Part shown: positions 28,077 through 36,352 of the stretch, piece by piece
How the letters are laid out: each line of letters opens with the position of its first letter
How positions within the stretch are numbered: the first letter of the stretch is position 1
Notes under the pieces: model-generated
What the model was told of the DNA's origin: nothing
Seen by the model: only the letters and a program-made list of their open reading frames with translations
Database searches by the model: none
Translations under genes and position numbers: made by a program
Assembly (NCBI RefSeq): GCF_001466725.1
Contig: NZ_CP013650.1
Span: 3,472,001-3,536,000, forward strand
Direction: 5' to 3'
Source: Lacimicrobium alkaliphilum
GTDB taxonomy: Bacteria > Pseudomonadota > Gammaproteobacteria > Enterobacterales > Alteromonadaceae
Length of the DNA: 64,000 nucleotides

Positions 28077-29035
28077 AAACCTTACTGCTTTTACTTGCTC
28101 TGTTAAGCCCCTGTGTGTGGGCCGATCTGCAAACCGCTATCGATGCCTATCAACAGGGTAACGACGAACAGGCCAAAAGGCTGTTCAGTGCGTCAGAGCA
28201 GCAACCACAAGCAAAAATCTACCTGGCCAGAATCTGGCAGAATCAGGATCTGGATATAGCCGAGAGCTGGATTAATAAGGGCCTGAAACAGGATCCGGAC
28301 AATCCACTGGCACATTTTGTAAAAGGTTCGGTGATGGCCAATCAGGCTTCCAACAGCAGTATTTTCTCTGCCTATGGCTATGCTAAAGATTCCCTTAAAG
28401 CGTTTGAAAAAGCCGTGGAACTGGCGCCGGATAATGTGCAGTTTCGCCAGGGCCTGATGCAGTTCTATCTCCAGGCTCCGGGTATTGCCGGCGGTGACGA
28501 TAAAAAGGCGCTGCAACAGGTTGAGGCGATTGAGAAACTTAAGCCCCTTGCCGGGATAAAGGCCAGACTGAGGTATCTGAAGGAAACAGAAGATGAAACG
28601 GGCTATCAGAAACTGCTTGAGCAGGCAAAACAGCAATATCATAACAACGCCGATTTTTATTTTCTGGCAGCCATGAACCTGCAGCAGGAGAAGCAGTATC
28701 AGCAAGCCCTGAGATTATTTGAAAAAGCCTCGGCATTAGCCAGTGCGGAACAGGATAAGGGCTTTGACAACTTTAATGCACTGTATCAGATGGGTCGCAC
28801 TGCGGTGCTGGCAGAAGATTTTCTAGAACAAGGTATTGGAGCTCTTCAACGCTATCTGCAAGATGCCCCCGACAACAGGCAATTGCCCGAGAAATACTGG
28901 GCCAGATTCAGGCTGGCCAATCTGCTTGAACTTAGCGGAGAGTCCGGCCAGGCAACGGAGATTTACCAGAGCCTGCTGGCAATAGGGGATAAAAGGCTCA
29001 GCGAACAGGTTAAAAAACAGCTTAATCAGAGTTGA
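28073..29035 (+). CDS. secreted TPR-repeat protein
   Basis: A 320-residue protein with a signal peptide (about residues 1-17, ending CVWA-DL) and tetratricopeptide-like helical repeats across most of its length, for example ALRLFEKASALA and SLKAFEKAVELAPDN. It probably acts as a periplasmic protein-protein scaffold; no partner is known. The start overlaps the preceding membrane-protein gene (ATGA) with AAGGA upstream, so the two are likely co-translated. Confidence 0.8.
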   Translation: MKTLLLLLALLSPCVWADLQTAIDAYQQGNDEQAKRLFSASEQQPQAKIYLARIWQNQDLDIAESWINKGLKQDPDNPLAHFVKGSVMANQASNSSIFSAYGYAKDSLKAFEKAVELAPDNVQFRQGLMQFYLQAPGIAGGDDKKALQQVEAIEKLKPLAGIKARLRYLKETEDETGYQKLLEQAKQQYHNNADFYFLAAMNLQQEKQYQQALRLFEKASALASAEQDKGFDNFNALYQMGRTAVLAEDFLEQGIGALQRYLQDAPDNRQLPEKYWARFRLANLLELSGESGQATEIYQSLLAIGDKRLSEQVKKQLNQS

Positions 29036-29055
29036 AAAGCCGTCCATAAATGACT

Positions 29056-29079
29056 ATTAAGGGGGCTTAACCCCTTAAT
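29056..29079. other. perfect hairpin before gshB
   Basis: A 9-bp perfect inverted repeat (ATTAAGGGG 29056-29064, CCCCTTAAT 29071-29079) lies 12 bases upstream of the gshB start codon. It could end transcripts from the TPR gene, though no T-run follows, or affect gshB translation. Confidence 0.5.
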
Positions 29080-29090
29080 CAGGATAGTCT

Positions 29091-30035
29091 GTGAGCCTTA
29101 AACTCGGCATAGTGATGGATCCCATCACCCATATTAATATCAAAAAAGACACCAGTTTTGCCATGTTGCTCGAAGCACAACAACGTGGCTATGAGATTCA
29201 GTATATGGAAATGTCTGATCTGTACCTGAATAATGGTAAAGCCATGGCCAGAATGAGGCCACTCAGTGTCAAAGAGGACCCGCAAAACTGGTTTGAGCTG
29301 GGTGAAGAGCGTTTTACGCCATTGGGCGAGCTGGACGCCATCCTGATGCGCAAAGATCCGCCTTTTGACAGCGAATACCTTTACGCTACACAGCTGTTTG
29401 AGCTGGCCGAGCAACAAGGGGCGATGGTGGTTAACCGGCCACAGAGCCTGCGCGACTGTAACGAAAAATTGTTTGCCGCCTGGTTCCCGCAATTTTGCCC
29501 GGCAACGCTGGTAACCCGCCAGCAAAGACTGATTCGGGCCTTTCATAAACAGCATCAGGATATTATCTGTAAACCGCTGGACGGTATGGGTGGCGCGTCC
29601 ATTTTCCGGATTAAGGAGGATGGCAATAACCTCGGTGTGGTAATTGAAACCCTGACTGATCACGGCCAGCAGCTGGCGATGATTCAGGAATACCTGCCCG
29701 CCATCAGTGAAGGCGACAAGCGAGTATTAGTGGTCGATGGCGAAGTAGTGCCCTATACCCTGGCCCGCCTGCCCAGTCAGGGCGAGACCCGTGGCAATCT
29801 GGCTGCCGGAGGCACTGGCAGGCCGCAGCCGCTGTCTGACTCAGACCGCATTATTGCCGAGGCTATTGCGCCTACGTTGGCAGAAAAAGGTCTGTTATTT
29901 GTTGGGTTGGATATTATTGGCGACAAGCTCACAGAAATTAATGTTACCAGCCCTACCTGTGTGCGTGAAATAGAAGCTGAATTTGATATTAATATCTGCG
30001 CCATGCTGTTCGATGCCATTGAAAGACGTCTTTGA
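29091..30035 (+). CDS. gshB: glutathione synthetase
   Basis: A 314-residue ATP-grasp ligase that adds glycine to gamma-glutamylcysteine. The start KLGIVMDPITHINIKKDTSF is nearly the E. coli sequence, followed by MLLEAQQRGYEIQYMEMSDL, VNRPQSLRDCNEKL, KPLDGMGGASIFRI, and the C-terminal FVGLDIIGDKLTEINVTSPT. The start codon is GTG, with AGGATAG upstream. It opens the gshB-yqgE-ruvX series, a conserved gammaproteobacterial group, here split from rsmE by accessory genes. Confidence 0.96.
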   Translation: MSLKLGIVMDPITHINIKKDTSFAMLLEAQQRGYEIQYMEMSDLYLNNGKAMARMRPLSVKEDPQNWFELGEERFTPLGELDAILMRKDPPFDSEYLYATQLFELAEQQGAMVVNRPQSLRDCNEKLFAAWFPQFCPATLVTRQQRLIRAFHKQHQDIICKPLDGMGGASIFRIKEDGNNLGVVIETLTDHGQQLAMIQEYLPAISEGDKRVLVVDGEVVPYTLARLPSQGETRGNLAAGGTGRPQPLSDSDRIIAEAIAPTLAEKGLLFVGLDIIGDKLTEINVTSPTCVREIEAEFDINICAMLFDAIERRL

Positions 30036-30076
30036 GACCATACATTAGAGGTATGTATGATTAACGAGTCAGTGCA

Positions 30077-30634
30077 ATGAAAAGCTTTGAAAATCACTTC
30101 CTGATTGCCATGCCCAGCCTGGAGGATCCTTATTTCTCCCGTTCGCTGACCTATATTTGCGAACATAATGAACATGGCGCCATGGGCATTGTCACCAATC
30201 AACCCGCTGGGCTGAATTTAAAAGAGATGCTCAGACAGGTGGATAAAGACATCGAAGTTACCCATGACAAGGCCGAACAGATTGTGGTGGCCGGGGGGCC
30301 CGTCAGTCAGGACAGAGGCTTTATTCTGCACAGTACCCAGCCAGGCTGGAGTTCGAGCATGGCGCTGACTTCGGAGATCATGGTCACCACCTCCAGAGAT
30401 ATCCTCGGCTCGCTGGGAAACAGCAAAGGCCCGGAGAAATCTCTGGTGGCCTTGGGCTATGCCGGCTGGAGCGCAGGACAACTGGAGGAGGAAATTCAGG
30501 AAAACTCCTGGCTGCTGATTGAGGCCGATACCGAACTGTTATTTGATGTGCCGGTGCATAAAAAATGGGAAGCCGCAGTAAAAAAACTTGGCGTCGACAT
30601 CTGGCAACTGGCTCCGGGTTCAGGGCATGCCTGA
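30077..30634 (+). CDS. yqgE: UPF0301 protein YqgE (AlgH family)
   Basis: A 185-residue cytoplasmic protein of the UPF0301/AlgH family with the conserved NHFLIAMPSLEDPYFSRSLT, NEHGAMGIVTNQP and GYAGWSAGQLEEEI segments. Its molecular function is not settled; AlgH was linked to alginate regulation in Pseudomonas. It lies 41 bases after gshB and before ruvX, the conserved order. The ribosome binding site is weak. Confidence 0.93.
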   Translation: MKSFENHFLIAMPSLEDPYFSRSLTYICEHNEHGAMGIVTNQPAGLNLKEMLRQVDKDIEVTHDKAEQIVVAGGPVSQDRGFILHSTQPGWSSSMALTSEIMVTTSRDILGSLGNSKGPEKSLVALGYAGWSAGQLEEEIQENSWLLIEADTELLFDVPVHKKWEAAVKKLGVDIWQLAPGSGHA

Positions 30635-30640
30635 CCTGAG

Positions 30641-30668
30641 TGAGGAGTGAGGAGTGAGGAGTGAGGAA
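30641..30668 (+). repeat. tandem heptanucleotide repeat
   Basis: Four head-to-tail copies of TGAGGAG (the last reads TGAGGAA) lie in the gap between yqgE and ruvX. Each copy contains a GGAG sequence. Such short arrays can vary in copy number by slippage. Confidence 0.85.
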
Positions 30669-30737
30669 TAATAGCCTACAGATCCATCCGTGGTGTGGGT
30701 CGGAATCTATTCCGGCATTTTCAGTGCAATCCACCTT

Positions 30738-31157
30738 ATGAGCAACCCCAATAATACTCTGCTGGGCTTTGATTTTGGTACCAAAAGCATAGGCGTGGCC
30801 GCCGGGCAACAGATTACCGGCACTGCCGCGCCGCTGCCGGCGTTAAAAGCCAGAGATGGCATCCCTGACTGGGATCAGCTCGAAGCCCTGTTTCAGGAGT
30901 GGCAACCTGCAGCCATGGTGGTGGGTTTACCTCTGAATATGGATGGAACAAAGCAACAGGTCACCTTTGCGGCACAAAAATTTGCCAACCGCCTGCACGC
31001 CAGATTTAAGGTTCCGGTGCATACCTGTGATGAACGTTTAACCAGTACCGACGCCAGAGCCCGGCTGTTTGAGCTTGGCGGTTATAAGAAGCTGGACAAG
31101 CAAAAAGTCGACAGTGTCGCTGCCTGCCTGATCCTCGAAAGCTGGATGAATGGCTAA
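30738..31157 (+). CDS. ruvX: RuvX/YqgF family Holliday-junction resolvase-like nuclease
   Basis: A 139-residue RNase H-fold protein; E. coli YqgF is essential and acts in pre-16S rRNA 5'-end maturation. Motifs are [15 protein letters not shown] with the first catalytic Asp, [11 protein letters not shown], and [17 protein letters not shown], with the last Asp in [12 protein letters not shown]. The ATG at 30738 begins the family start ([10 protein letters not shown]); a longer frame upstream runs through noncoding sequence. It is the third gene of gshB-yqgE-ruvX. Confidence 0.94.
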   Translation: MSNPNNTLLGFDFGTKSIGVAAGQQITGTAAPLPALKARDGIPDWDQLEALFQEWQPAAMVVGLPLNMDGTKQQVTFAAQKFANRLHARFKVPVHTCDERLTSTDARARLFELGGYKKLDKQKVDSVAACLILESWMNG

Positions 31158-31219
31158 TTTCAACGAACTGAGTAATACTCAGCCCTATCGTCCATTGAAT
31201 CACACCACTGCCTGACTGT

Positions 31220-31960
31220 ATGCGATGTCCTCTGCTACTGATCGCTCTGCTGTTTTTCTCACCTGCCGAAAGTCATGGGACCCTCAGGTTTGCGGTGTAT
31301 GAGCCCGGCTTCCCGCCTTTTATCTACATCGAGGAAAAACAGCATAAAATCACAGGTATCGTGCCAAAACTGTTGACCAGTTTTACACAGCAGCAGAGCC
31401 TGTCGATTGAGTATGTGATGGATAACCGCAAAGGTGGAGAACAGCGGCTGTATGATGGCAATGTCGATGCCATGCTGATAAGCCCGGAGTGGGCGAAACA
31501 CCCCGACCAGCTGCTGTTCACTCAGGCCATCCTGCCCTATGATGACTACTTGTTCCAACGCGATACACAAGAGGCTCCAGAGAATACCTCGGTAACGGGT
31601 AAATCTGTTTGTACCCGCGAATACTATGTATATCCGGTTCTTGAAAAAGCGTTTGAAACAAAAACGATGCTGAGACTGGACGCCAGCAGCCAGCAGGCCC
31701 AGCTGAGAATGCTGGAAAAATCCCGTTGTGATTTCGCCTACATCAATGAGCTGGTAGCTTACTGGCTGGTCGAAAGGCATTTCCCTGGATTGCGTATCAC
31801 GCCGGTTTCCGACTATAAAGCGAGTACCTCACTGAAAATCGCCTTACACCCTCGCTGGCACACACACTTACCGGCCCTGAATGCTTTTATTCAGGCACAA
31901 AGAGAAAGTGGCGAACTGGACAAGATAGTGGCGCAATTTGTCATCAGCAAGCAAAAATAA
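31220..31960 (+). CDS. periplasmic substrate-binding protein (SBP family 3)
   Basis: A 246-residue exported protein with a signal peptide (about residues 1-19) and the start of a family-3 solute-binding domain (TLRFAVYEPGFPPFIYIEE, then GIVPKLLTSFTQQQ). DAMLISPEWAKHPDQLLFT fits the usual second segment. No ABC permease or ATPase lies nearby, so it may act as a sensor or orphan binding protein; the ligand is unknown. A terminator begins inside its stop codon. Confidence 0.8.
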   Translation: MRCPLLLIALLFFSPAESHGTLRFAVYEPGFPPFIYIEEKQHKITGIVPKLLTSFTQQQSLSIEYVMDNRKGGEQRLYDGNVDAMLISPEWAKHPDQLLFTQAILPYDDYLFQRDTQEAPENTSVTGKSVCTREYYVYPVLEKAFETKTMLRLDASSQQAQLRMLEKSRCDFAYINELVAYWLVERHFPGLRITPVSDYKASTSLKIALHPRWHTHLPALNAFIQAQRESGELDKIVAQFVISKQK

Positions 31961-31991
31961 AAGGATATCCGCTACTAGGGGATACCCTTTT
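31959..31991. terminator. terminator after the binding-protein gene
   Basis: A 12-position stem with one mismatch (AAAAGGATATCC with GGATACCCTTTT) with A and T runs at its ends. It may serve both the plus-strand binding protein gene and the convergent YbaK-like gene. Confidence 0.75.
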
Positions 31992-32017
31992 ATACCAACC
32001 CGCATAGATAATTGATA

Positions 32018-32497
32018 TTAATGAAATACCGGCCTGCTGATACTGGCATGCACGGCGTGGCGCATCATACGGGAGAAATCCCGCTGGGATAAATGCACCA
32101 GAGAGCGGTGATCGCCCCCTTCAAAATAAATATCGGGTAAATCCATCAGACCGTGATCCACTATGGCATCCAGATTATAAGCCTGGGCCAGAGGCGGAAT
32201 GGCTCCATTTTCACAATCTTCAAAATAACGGTATAGCTGCTGTTCCTTCATCAGCCTGAAGCGACGATTAAGAATATCGTTGATACCCGCCAGATCGACT
32301 TTACTGTCGGCGGGTAATACCGCCATCATACGATGGCCGTTGTCATCTTCCAGAATGACGGCCTTTGCGACCTTATTTGAAGGTACATGAGCCGCAATAG
32401 CGCTTCCCAGTGAGCTGTGTGAGTGGTCGTGGAACAAGGTCTGATAACGGACTTTTTGCTTATCAAGGTAGGATACAACGCGTTGTGAAAGACTCAT
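32018..32497 (-). CDS. YbaK/prolyl-tRNA deacylase-like domain protein
   Basis: A 159-residue single-domain protein of the YbaK/EbsC superfamily, whose members hydrolyse mischarged aminoacyl-tRNAs. The SNKVAKAVILEDDNGHRMMA segment holds the conserved lysine, and DAIVDHGLMDLPDIYFEGGD matches the conserved C-terminal loop. The specificity (Cys, Ala or other) cannot be assigned. GGAGAG precedes the ATG. It is transcribed alone. Confidence 0.82.
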   Translation of the reverse strand: MSLSQRVVSYLDKQKVRYQTLFHDHSHSSLGSAIAAHVPSNKVAKAVILEDDNGHRMMAVLPADSKVDLAGINDILNRRFRLMKEQQLYRYFEDCENGAIPPLAQAYNLDAIVDHGLMDLPDIYFEGGDHRSLVHLSQRDFSRMMRHAVHASISRPVFH

Positions 32498-32595
32498 GGT
32501 CGGGCTCTCCCCAAAGTGGCCAGCAGGACTAATAAGTATAGTCAGTTTTCTGACCGGGGGATAAATTCATAACAACAATTTACCCCCTCGCACCT

Positions 32596-32913
32596 TCAGT
32601 CATGTTGAGGAGCCTGAGCACCGCAACTCCAGCAAATTCCGAAACTGCCAGCGTTTGTCTCACCACATTTTTTGCAGCACCAGTCCCGGCCCTGCTGCGG
32701 ATCTGACTTTACACCCTCAATCACCTGCTCTGCCTTGGTCTGCCAGTCGTTATCGATAATCCATACCTCTGGCCAGCAATCAAAGGGTGACAGATCCCCT
32801 GCCCCGCCGATGGCGAATTCATTCTTGATAAAACAGGGGATGCCGTTACTCTCCAGCATGTCTTTTATCTGCTGGACCAGAAACCGATCCTCATTGCTGT
32901 AGACTTTTATCAC
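32596..32913 (-). CDS. DUF2007 protein with C-terminal zinc ribbon
   Basis: A 105-residue protein. The N-terminal part (IKVYSNEDRFLVQQIKDMLE, NGIPCFIKNE, PEVWIIDNDW) matches the DUF2007 'putative signal transducing' domain. The C-terminus has two CxxC pairs (CCKKC and CWSC) in a RanBP2-like zinc ribbon. The GTG at 32913 is chosen because GGAGGA lies five bases upstream; a longer frame would run through the repeat island. The function is unknown. Confidence 0.85.
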   Translation of the reverse strand: MIKVYSNEDRFLVQQIKDMLESNGIPCFIKNEFAIGGAGDLSPFDCWPEVWIIDNDWQTKAEQVIEGVKSDPQQGRDWCCKKCGETNAGSFGICWSCGAQAPQHD

Positions 32914-32933
32914 TGCAATCCTCCATAAAATAT

Positions 32934-33293
32934 ATTCACCACAGAGGCACGGAGAACACAGAGAAGAGATTAAGGGTTTTAGTCCCGGAGTCTCTGCAAC
33001 CAGTACCCTCTTTCCTGTGGTTCTCGGTAAAAAGCCTTCAACCATGAGAAGCACTAAACTCACGAACAAATAACTATCTCTCGCAGAGGCGCAAAGAACG
33101 CAGAGGGAAAAGAGTTCAGGGGGTCAAGCCTCTGCGATCTCAGTGCCTCTGCGAGATGAAATGTACCGCTGCAATTCACCACAAAGACGCCGAGTTGTAG
33201 GGTCGAATTTATTCGACCAGCAGAGGCGGATTGACGCCGTTAGTCCAATAAATTGAGCCCTGCAAGGCGCTCTGTGTCTCCGCGTTAAAATCG
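32934..33293. repeat. composite palindromic repeat island 4
   Basis: Fills the gap between pilU and the DUF2007 gene. Units: CACCACAGAGGCACGGAG with a divergent right arm that reads TGTGGTTCTCGGTAAAAAGC (about 32934-33053); CTCTCGCAGAGGCGCAAAGA with GTGCCTCTGCGAGATGAAAT (33077-33160); and CACCACAAAGACGCCGAG ... CTCTGTGTCTCCGCG (about 33176-33293), inside which is nested GTAGGGTCGAATTTATTCGA (33198-33221). Just beyond, 33307-33340 has repeated ACTGATAACT words. Confidence 0.85.
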
Positions 33294-33345
33294 CTTTTCA
33301 TGCTCCGGCTGATAACTGAAAACTGATGACTGATAACTTTCTCAG

Positions 33346-34458
33346 TCAGTCCATATCAATAGAGACATTCGACAAGGATCCCAGCTCCGGACCATCTCCC
33401 TTGTCGAGTTTAATCATCAGACGCAAATCATTTGGCGAGTCTGCATGGTGCAGTGCCTGATCCATGGTAATACGGCCTGCTTTAAAGAGCTCGTAAAGGG
33501 CCATATCGAAGGTCTGCATACCGGCTTCTTTACCTTTTTGCATGGCCTCTTTCAGACTGCCTATTTCATTGCGCTGGATCAGATCCCGGATCAACGGCGA
33601 ATTAAGCAGGATCTCAATCGCCGCAACCCTGCCCTTGCCATCGGCCGTAGGCACCAGTTGCTGAGCAACAATGGCACGGATATTCAGACTTAAATCAAAA
33701 CGCAGTTTGTCATGCTGATCTTTGGGTGCCAGGTGCATAATCCGCTCAATGGCCTGATTGGCATTGTTGGCGTGCAGGGTGGCCACACACAGATGGCCGG
33801 TGTCGGCAAAAGACATGGCATATTCCATGGTTTCCATGGAACGGATCTCACCGATCAGAATCACATCCGGTGCCTGGCGCAGTGAGCTTTTCAGAGCATC
33901 GTCGAAAGACTGAGTATCGATGCCCACTTCCCGCTGAGTGACCACGCAGTTTTCATGTTCATGGACAAATTCAATGGGATCTTCGATGGTCAGAATATGG
34001 CCTTTGGAATTGCGGTTGCGATGGCCGATTAAGGCTGCCAGCGAGGTGGATTTACCTGTACCGGTCCCCCCCACAAACAGGACCAGGCCGCGCTTGGACA
34101 TAATAATATCTTTCAGCACCGGCGGTAGCCCCAGCGAATCCACCTGCGGGATCTGTGTAACGATACGCCGCACCACCATACCGGCCAGATCCCGCTGCCA
34201 GAATGCGCTGCAACGAAAGCGACCGATTCCTTCTTCCGCCACCGCAAAGTTGCACTCTTTGGTCTGCTCGAACTCCTGTTTCTGTTTGTCAGACATCAGG
34301 CTGTGCACCAGCGCCAGAGAGTCCTCAGCGCTGAGGGGGTTTTCATCCAGGTGGGTGATTTCACCGTTGATTTTGGCACTGACCGGGAAACCGACAGTGA
34401 CAAAAATATCTGAGGCGTCGCTCTCCACCATTTGCTGCAAATAGGGTTGCATGTACAT
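33346..34458 (-). CDS. pilU: type IV pilus retraction ATPase PilU
   Basis: A 370-residue hexameric ATPase that assists PilT in pilus retraction. Motifs are the N-terminal SDIFVTVGFPVSAKING, Walker A GGTGTGKST (residues 130-138), the Asp box ILTIEDPIEFVH, Walker B PDVILIGEIRS and the His box GHLCVATLHANNA. It carries a longer acidic C-terminal tail than PilT. GAGG precedes the ATG; a second Met two codons later is an alternative. It follows pilT by nine bases on the same strand. Confidence 0.95.
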   Translation of the reverse strand: MYMQPYLQQMVESDASDIFVTVGFPVSAKINGEITHLDENPLSAEDSLALVHSLMSDKQKQEFEQTKECNFAVAEEGIGRFRCSAFWQRDLAGMVVRRIVTQIPQVDSLGLPPVLKDIIMSKRGLVLFVGGTGTGKSTSLAALIGHRNRNSKGHILTIEDPIEFVHEHENCVVTQREVGIDTQSFDDALKSSLRQAPDVILIGEIRSMETMEYAMSFADTGHLCVATLHANNANQAIERIMHLAPKDQHDKLRFDLSLNIRAIVAQQLVPTADGKGRVAAIEILLNSPLIRDLIQRNEIGSLKEAMQKGKEAGMQTFDMALYELFKAGRITMDQALHHADSPNDLRLMIKLDKGDGPELGSLSNVSIDMD

Positions 34459-34467
34459 ATCGCTACC

Positions 34468-35505
34468 TCAGAACTTGGGTTGCTTGTCGATTGATTTAGA
34501 CGCTGCATCCTGGGCGCTTATTTGCCCCATGGCCACAAGGCGTTGCAGGCACTGATCCATGGTTTGCATACCATGAGACTGACCGGTCTGGATCACGGAA
34601 TACATCTGCGGCACCTTATCTTCACGGATCAGGTTACGTATAGCGGGAATCCCCAGCATAATTTCATGGGCGGCGATGCGCCCACCACCGTTTTTCTTCA
34701 ACAGGGTCTGAGAAATAACCGCCCGTAATGACTCTGAAAGCATGGAGCGAACCATGGCTTTTTCTTCCGCCGGAAAGACATCGATAATCCGGTCAATGGT
34801 TTTGGGCGCCGAGTTGGTATGCAGTGTACCGAATACCAGATGGCCGGTTTCCGCCGCTGAGATGGCCAGACGAATGGTTTCCAGATCCCGCAGCTCGCCC
34901 ACCAGAATCACATCGGGATCTTCCCGCAGCGCTGAACGCAGGGCGTTATTAAAGCTGTGGGTATCACGATGCACTTCCCGCTGGTTAAGAATGCTGAGTT
35001 TATTCTCATGCACAAATTCAATGGGGTCTTCTATAGTCAGAATATGCTCGCGTTTGTTGGTATTGATATGGTCGATCATGGCCGCCAGTGTCGTACTTTT
35101 ACCGGAACCGGTGGCGCCGGTTACCAGCACGATCCCCGTGGGCTGCTTGATGATCTCCTTGAAGATCTGTGGTGCCCCTAAATCGTCCAGCGTCAGCACC
35201 TCACTGGGGATAGTCCTCAGCACGGCCGCCGCACCCCGGTTTTGCATAAAGGCGTTAACACGAAAGCGGGACAGGCCTTTGACTTCAAAAGAGAAATCCG
35301 TTTCCAGATTTTCTTCGTACTCTTTGCGCTGTTTGTCATTCATGATTTCATAAACCAGCGCATGCACCTGCTTATGATCCATTTCCGGTACATTCAGGCG
35401 GCGTATTTCACCATCGACCCGGATAATCGGTGGCAAACCAGCAGAAAGGTGTAAGTCAGAAGCGTTGTTCTTGACACTAAAGGCTAAAAGTTCGGTAATA
35501 TCCAC
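34468..35505 (-). CDS. pilT: type IV pilus twitching motility ATPase PilT
   Basis: A 345-residue retraction ATPase for type IV pili, driving twitching and DNA uptake. It begins MDITELLAFSVKNNASDLHL, as in other PilT proteins, with DLHLSAGLPPIIRVDGE, Walker A GATGSGKST, the Asp box TIEDPIEFVHENK, Walker B EDPDVILVGELRD and the His box TGHLVFGTLHTNSA. I chose GTG at 35505 because GGAG lies six bases upstream and the length then equals known PilT; an ATG four codons earlier has no site. It diverges from yggS across 115 bases. Confidence 0.95.
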   Translation of the reverse strand: MDITELLAFSVKNNASDLHLSAGLPPIIRVDGEIRRLNVPEMDHKQVHALVYEIMNDKQRKEYEENLETDFSFEVKGLSRFRVNAFMQNRGAAAVLRTIPSEVLTLDDLGAPQIFKEIIKQPTGIVLVTGATGSGKSTTLAAMIDHINTNKREHILTIEDPIEFVHENKLSILNQREVHRDTHSFNNALRSALREDPDVILVGELRDLETIRLAISAAETGHLVFGTLHTNSAPKTIDRIIDVFPAEEKAMVRSMLSESLRAVISQTLLKKNGGGRIAAHEIMLGIPAIRNLIREDKVPQMYSVIQTGQSHGMQTMDQCLQRLVAMGQISAQDAASKSIDKQPKF

Positions 35506-35620
35506 AGCCGACTCCATCTGATATTAAAAGAATAAATCCAGATGTATCACAGTTTTACCTGAAGTACGGTATGTTTTGACATAACCACGGGCATATCAGG
35601 GATCACTATCCGGACAGATA

Positions 35621-36331
35621 ATGAAAACCATAGCAGAACGACTAAAAAGCGCATCAGATTCCATTCGTCAACTTTGCCAATCGGTTAATCTTCCGCCAGA
35701 GCGGGTAAAGTTGTTGGCCGTGAGCAAAACCAAACCAGTGCAGGATATCCGGGATGCCTATGCCGCTGGCCAGCGTCTGTTCGGTGAAAACTACGTGCAG
35801 GAGGGAGTGGAAAAAATACAGGCTCTTGCGGATCTTGACGAGATTGAATGGCATTTTATCGGGCCGTTGCAATCCAACAAAACCCGTATCGTAGCAGAGC
35901 ATTTTGACTGGATGCAGTCACTGGATCGGCTCAAAATTGCCAGGCGTCTGAATGATCAGCGCCCGCAAGACATGCCGCCGCTGAATGTGCTGATTCAGGT
36001 CAATATCAGCCATGACCAGCGTAAATCGGGCCTGGAAAACGAAGCGGAGCTGTTTGCGCTGGCCGAACAAATCAATGCGTTGGAACATCTGAACCTGCGC
36101 GGACTGATGGCCATTCCGGCAGCAGGGCTTGATGATGCCCAGCAACTGGCGGTATTTATGCGTATGCGCCGATTATTCGACGGGTTACAGGCACGTTACC
36201 CACAGGCTGATACGCTGTCGATGGGCATGTCTGGTGATATGCACAATGCCATCAAAGCCGGTTCAACTATGGTAAGATTGGGCACTGCAATATTCGGTGC
36301 CCGCACAACAGCGGCGCAGAAAAATTTATAG
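35621..36331 (+). CDS. yggS: PLP homeostasis protein YggS (PLPBP)
   Basis: A 236-residue fold-type III PLP-binding protein with no known enzymatic activity that keeps pyridoxal phosphate and amino-acid pools balanced. The PLP lysine is K36 in KLLAVSKTKPV; other conserved parts are FGENYVQEGVEKI, EWHFIGPLQSNKT, QVNISHDQRKSG and LSMGMSGDMHNAI. It diverges from pilT and is followed 21 bases later by proC, a common pairing. Confidence 0.95.
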   Translation: MKTIAERLKSASDSIRQLCQSVNLPPERVKLLAVSKTKPVQDIRDAYAAGQRLFGENYVQEGVEKIQALADLDEIEWHFIGPLQSNKTRIVAEHFDWMQSLDRLKIARRLNDQRPQDMPPLNVLIQVNISHDQRKSGLENEAELFALAEQINALEHLNLRGLMAIPAAGLDDAQQLAVFMRMRRLFDGLQARYPQADTLSMGMSGDMHNAIKAGSTMVRLGTAIFGARTTAAQKNL

Positions 36332-36352
36332 AAACGAGGGTATTAGTCTCTT

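Noticed and set aside
23148..29035. Integrated mobile island between rsmE and gshB
   Set aside because: No integrase, transposase, tRNA or flanking direct repeats are visible; it is reported only as an accessory block.
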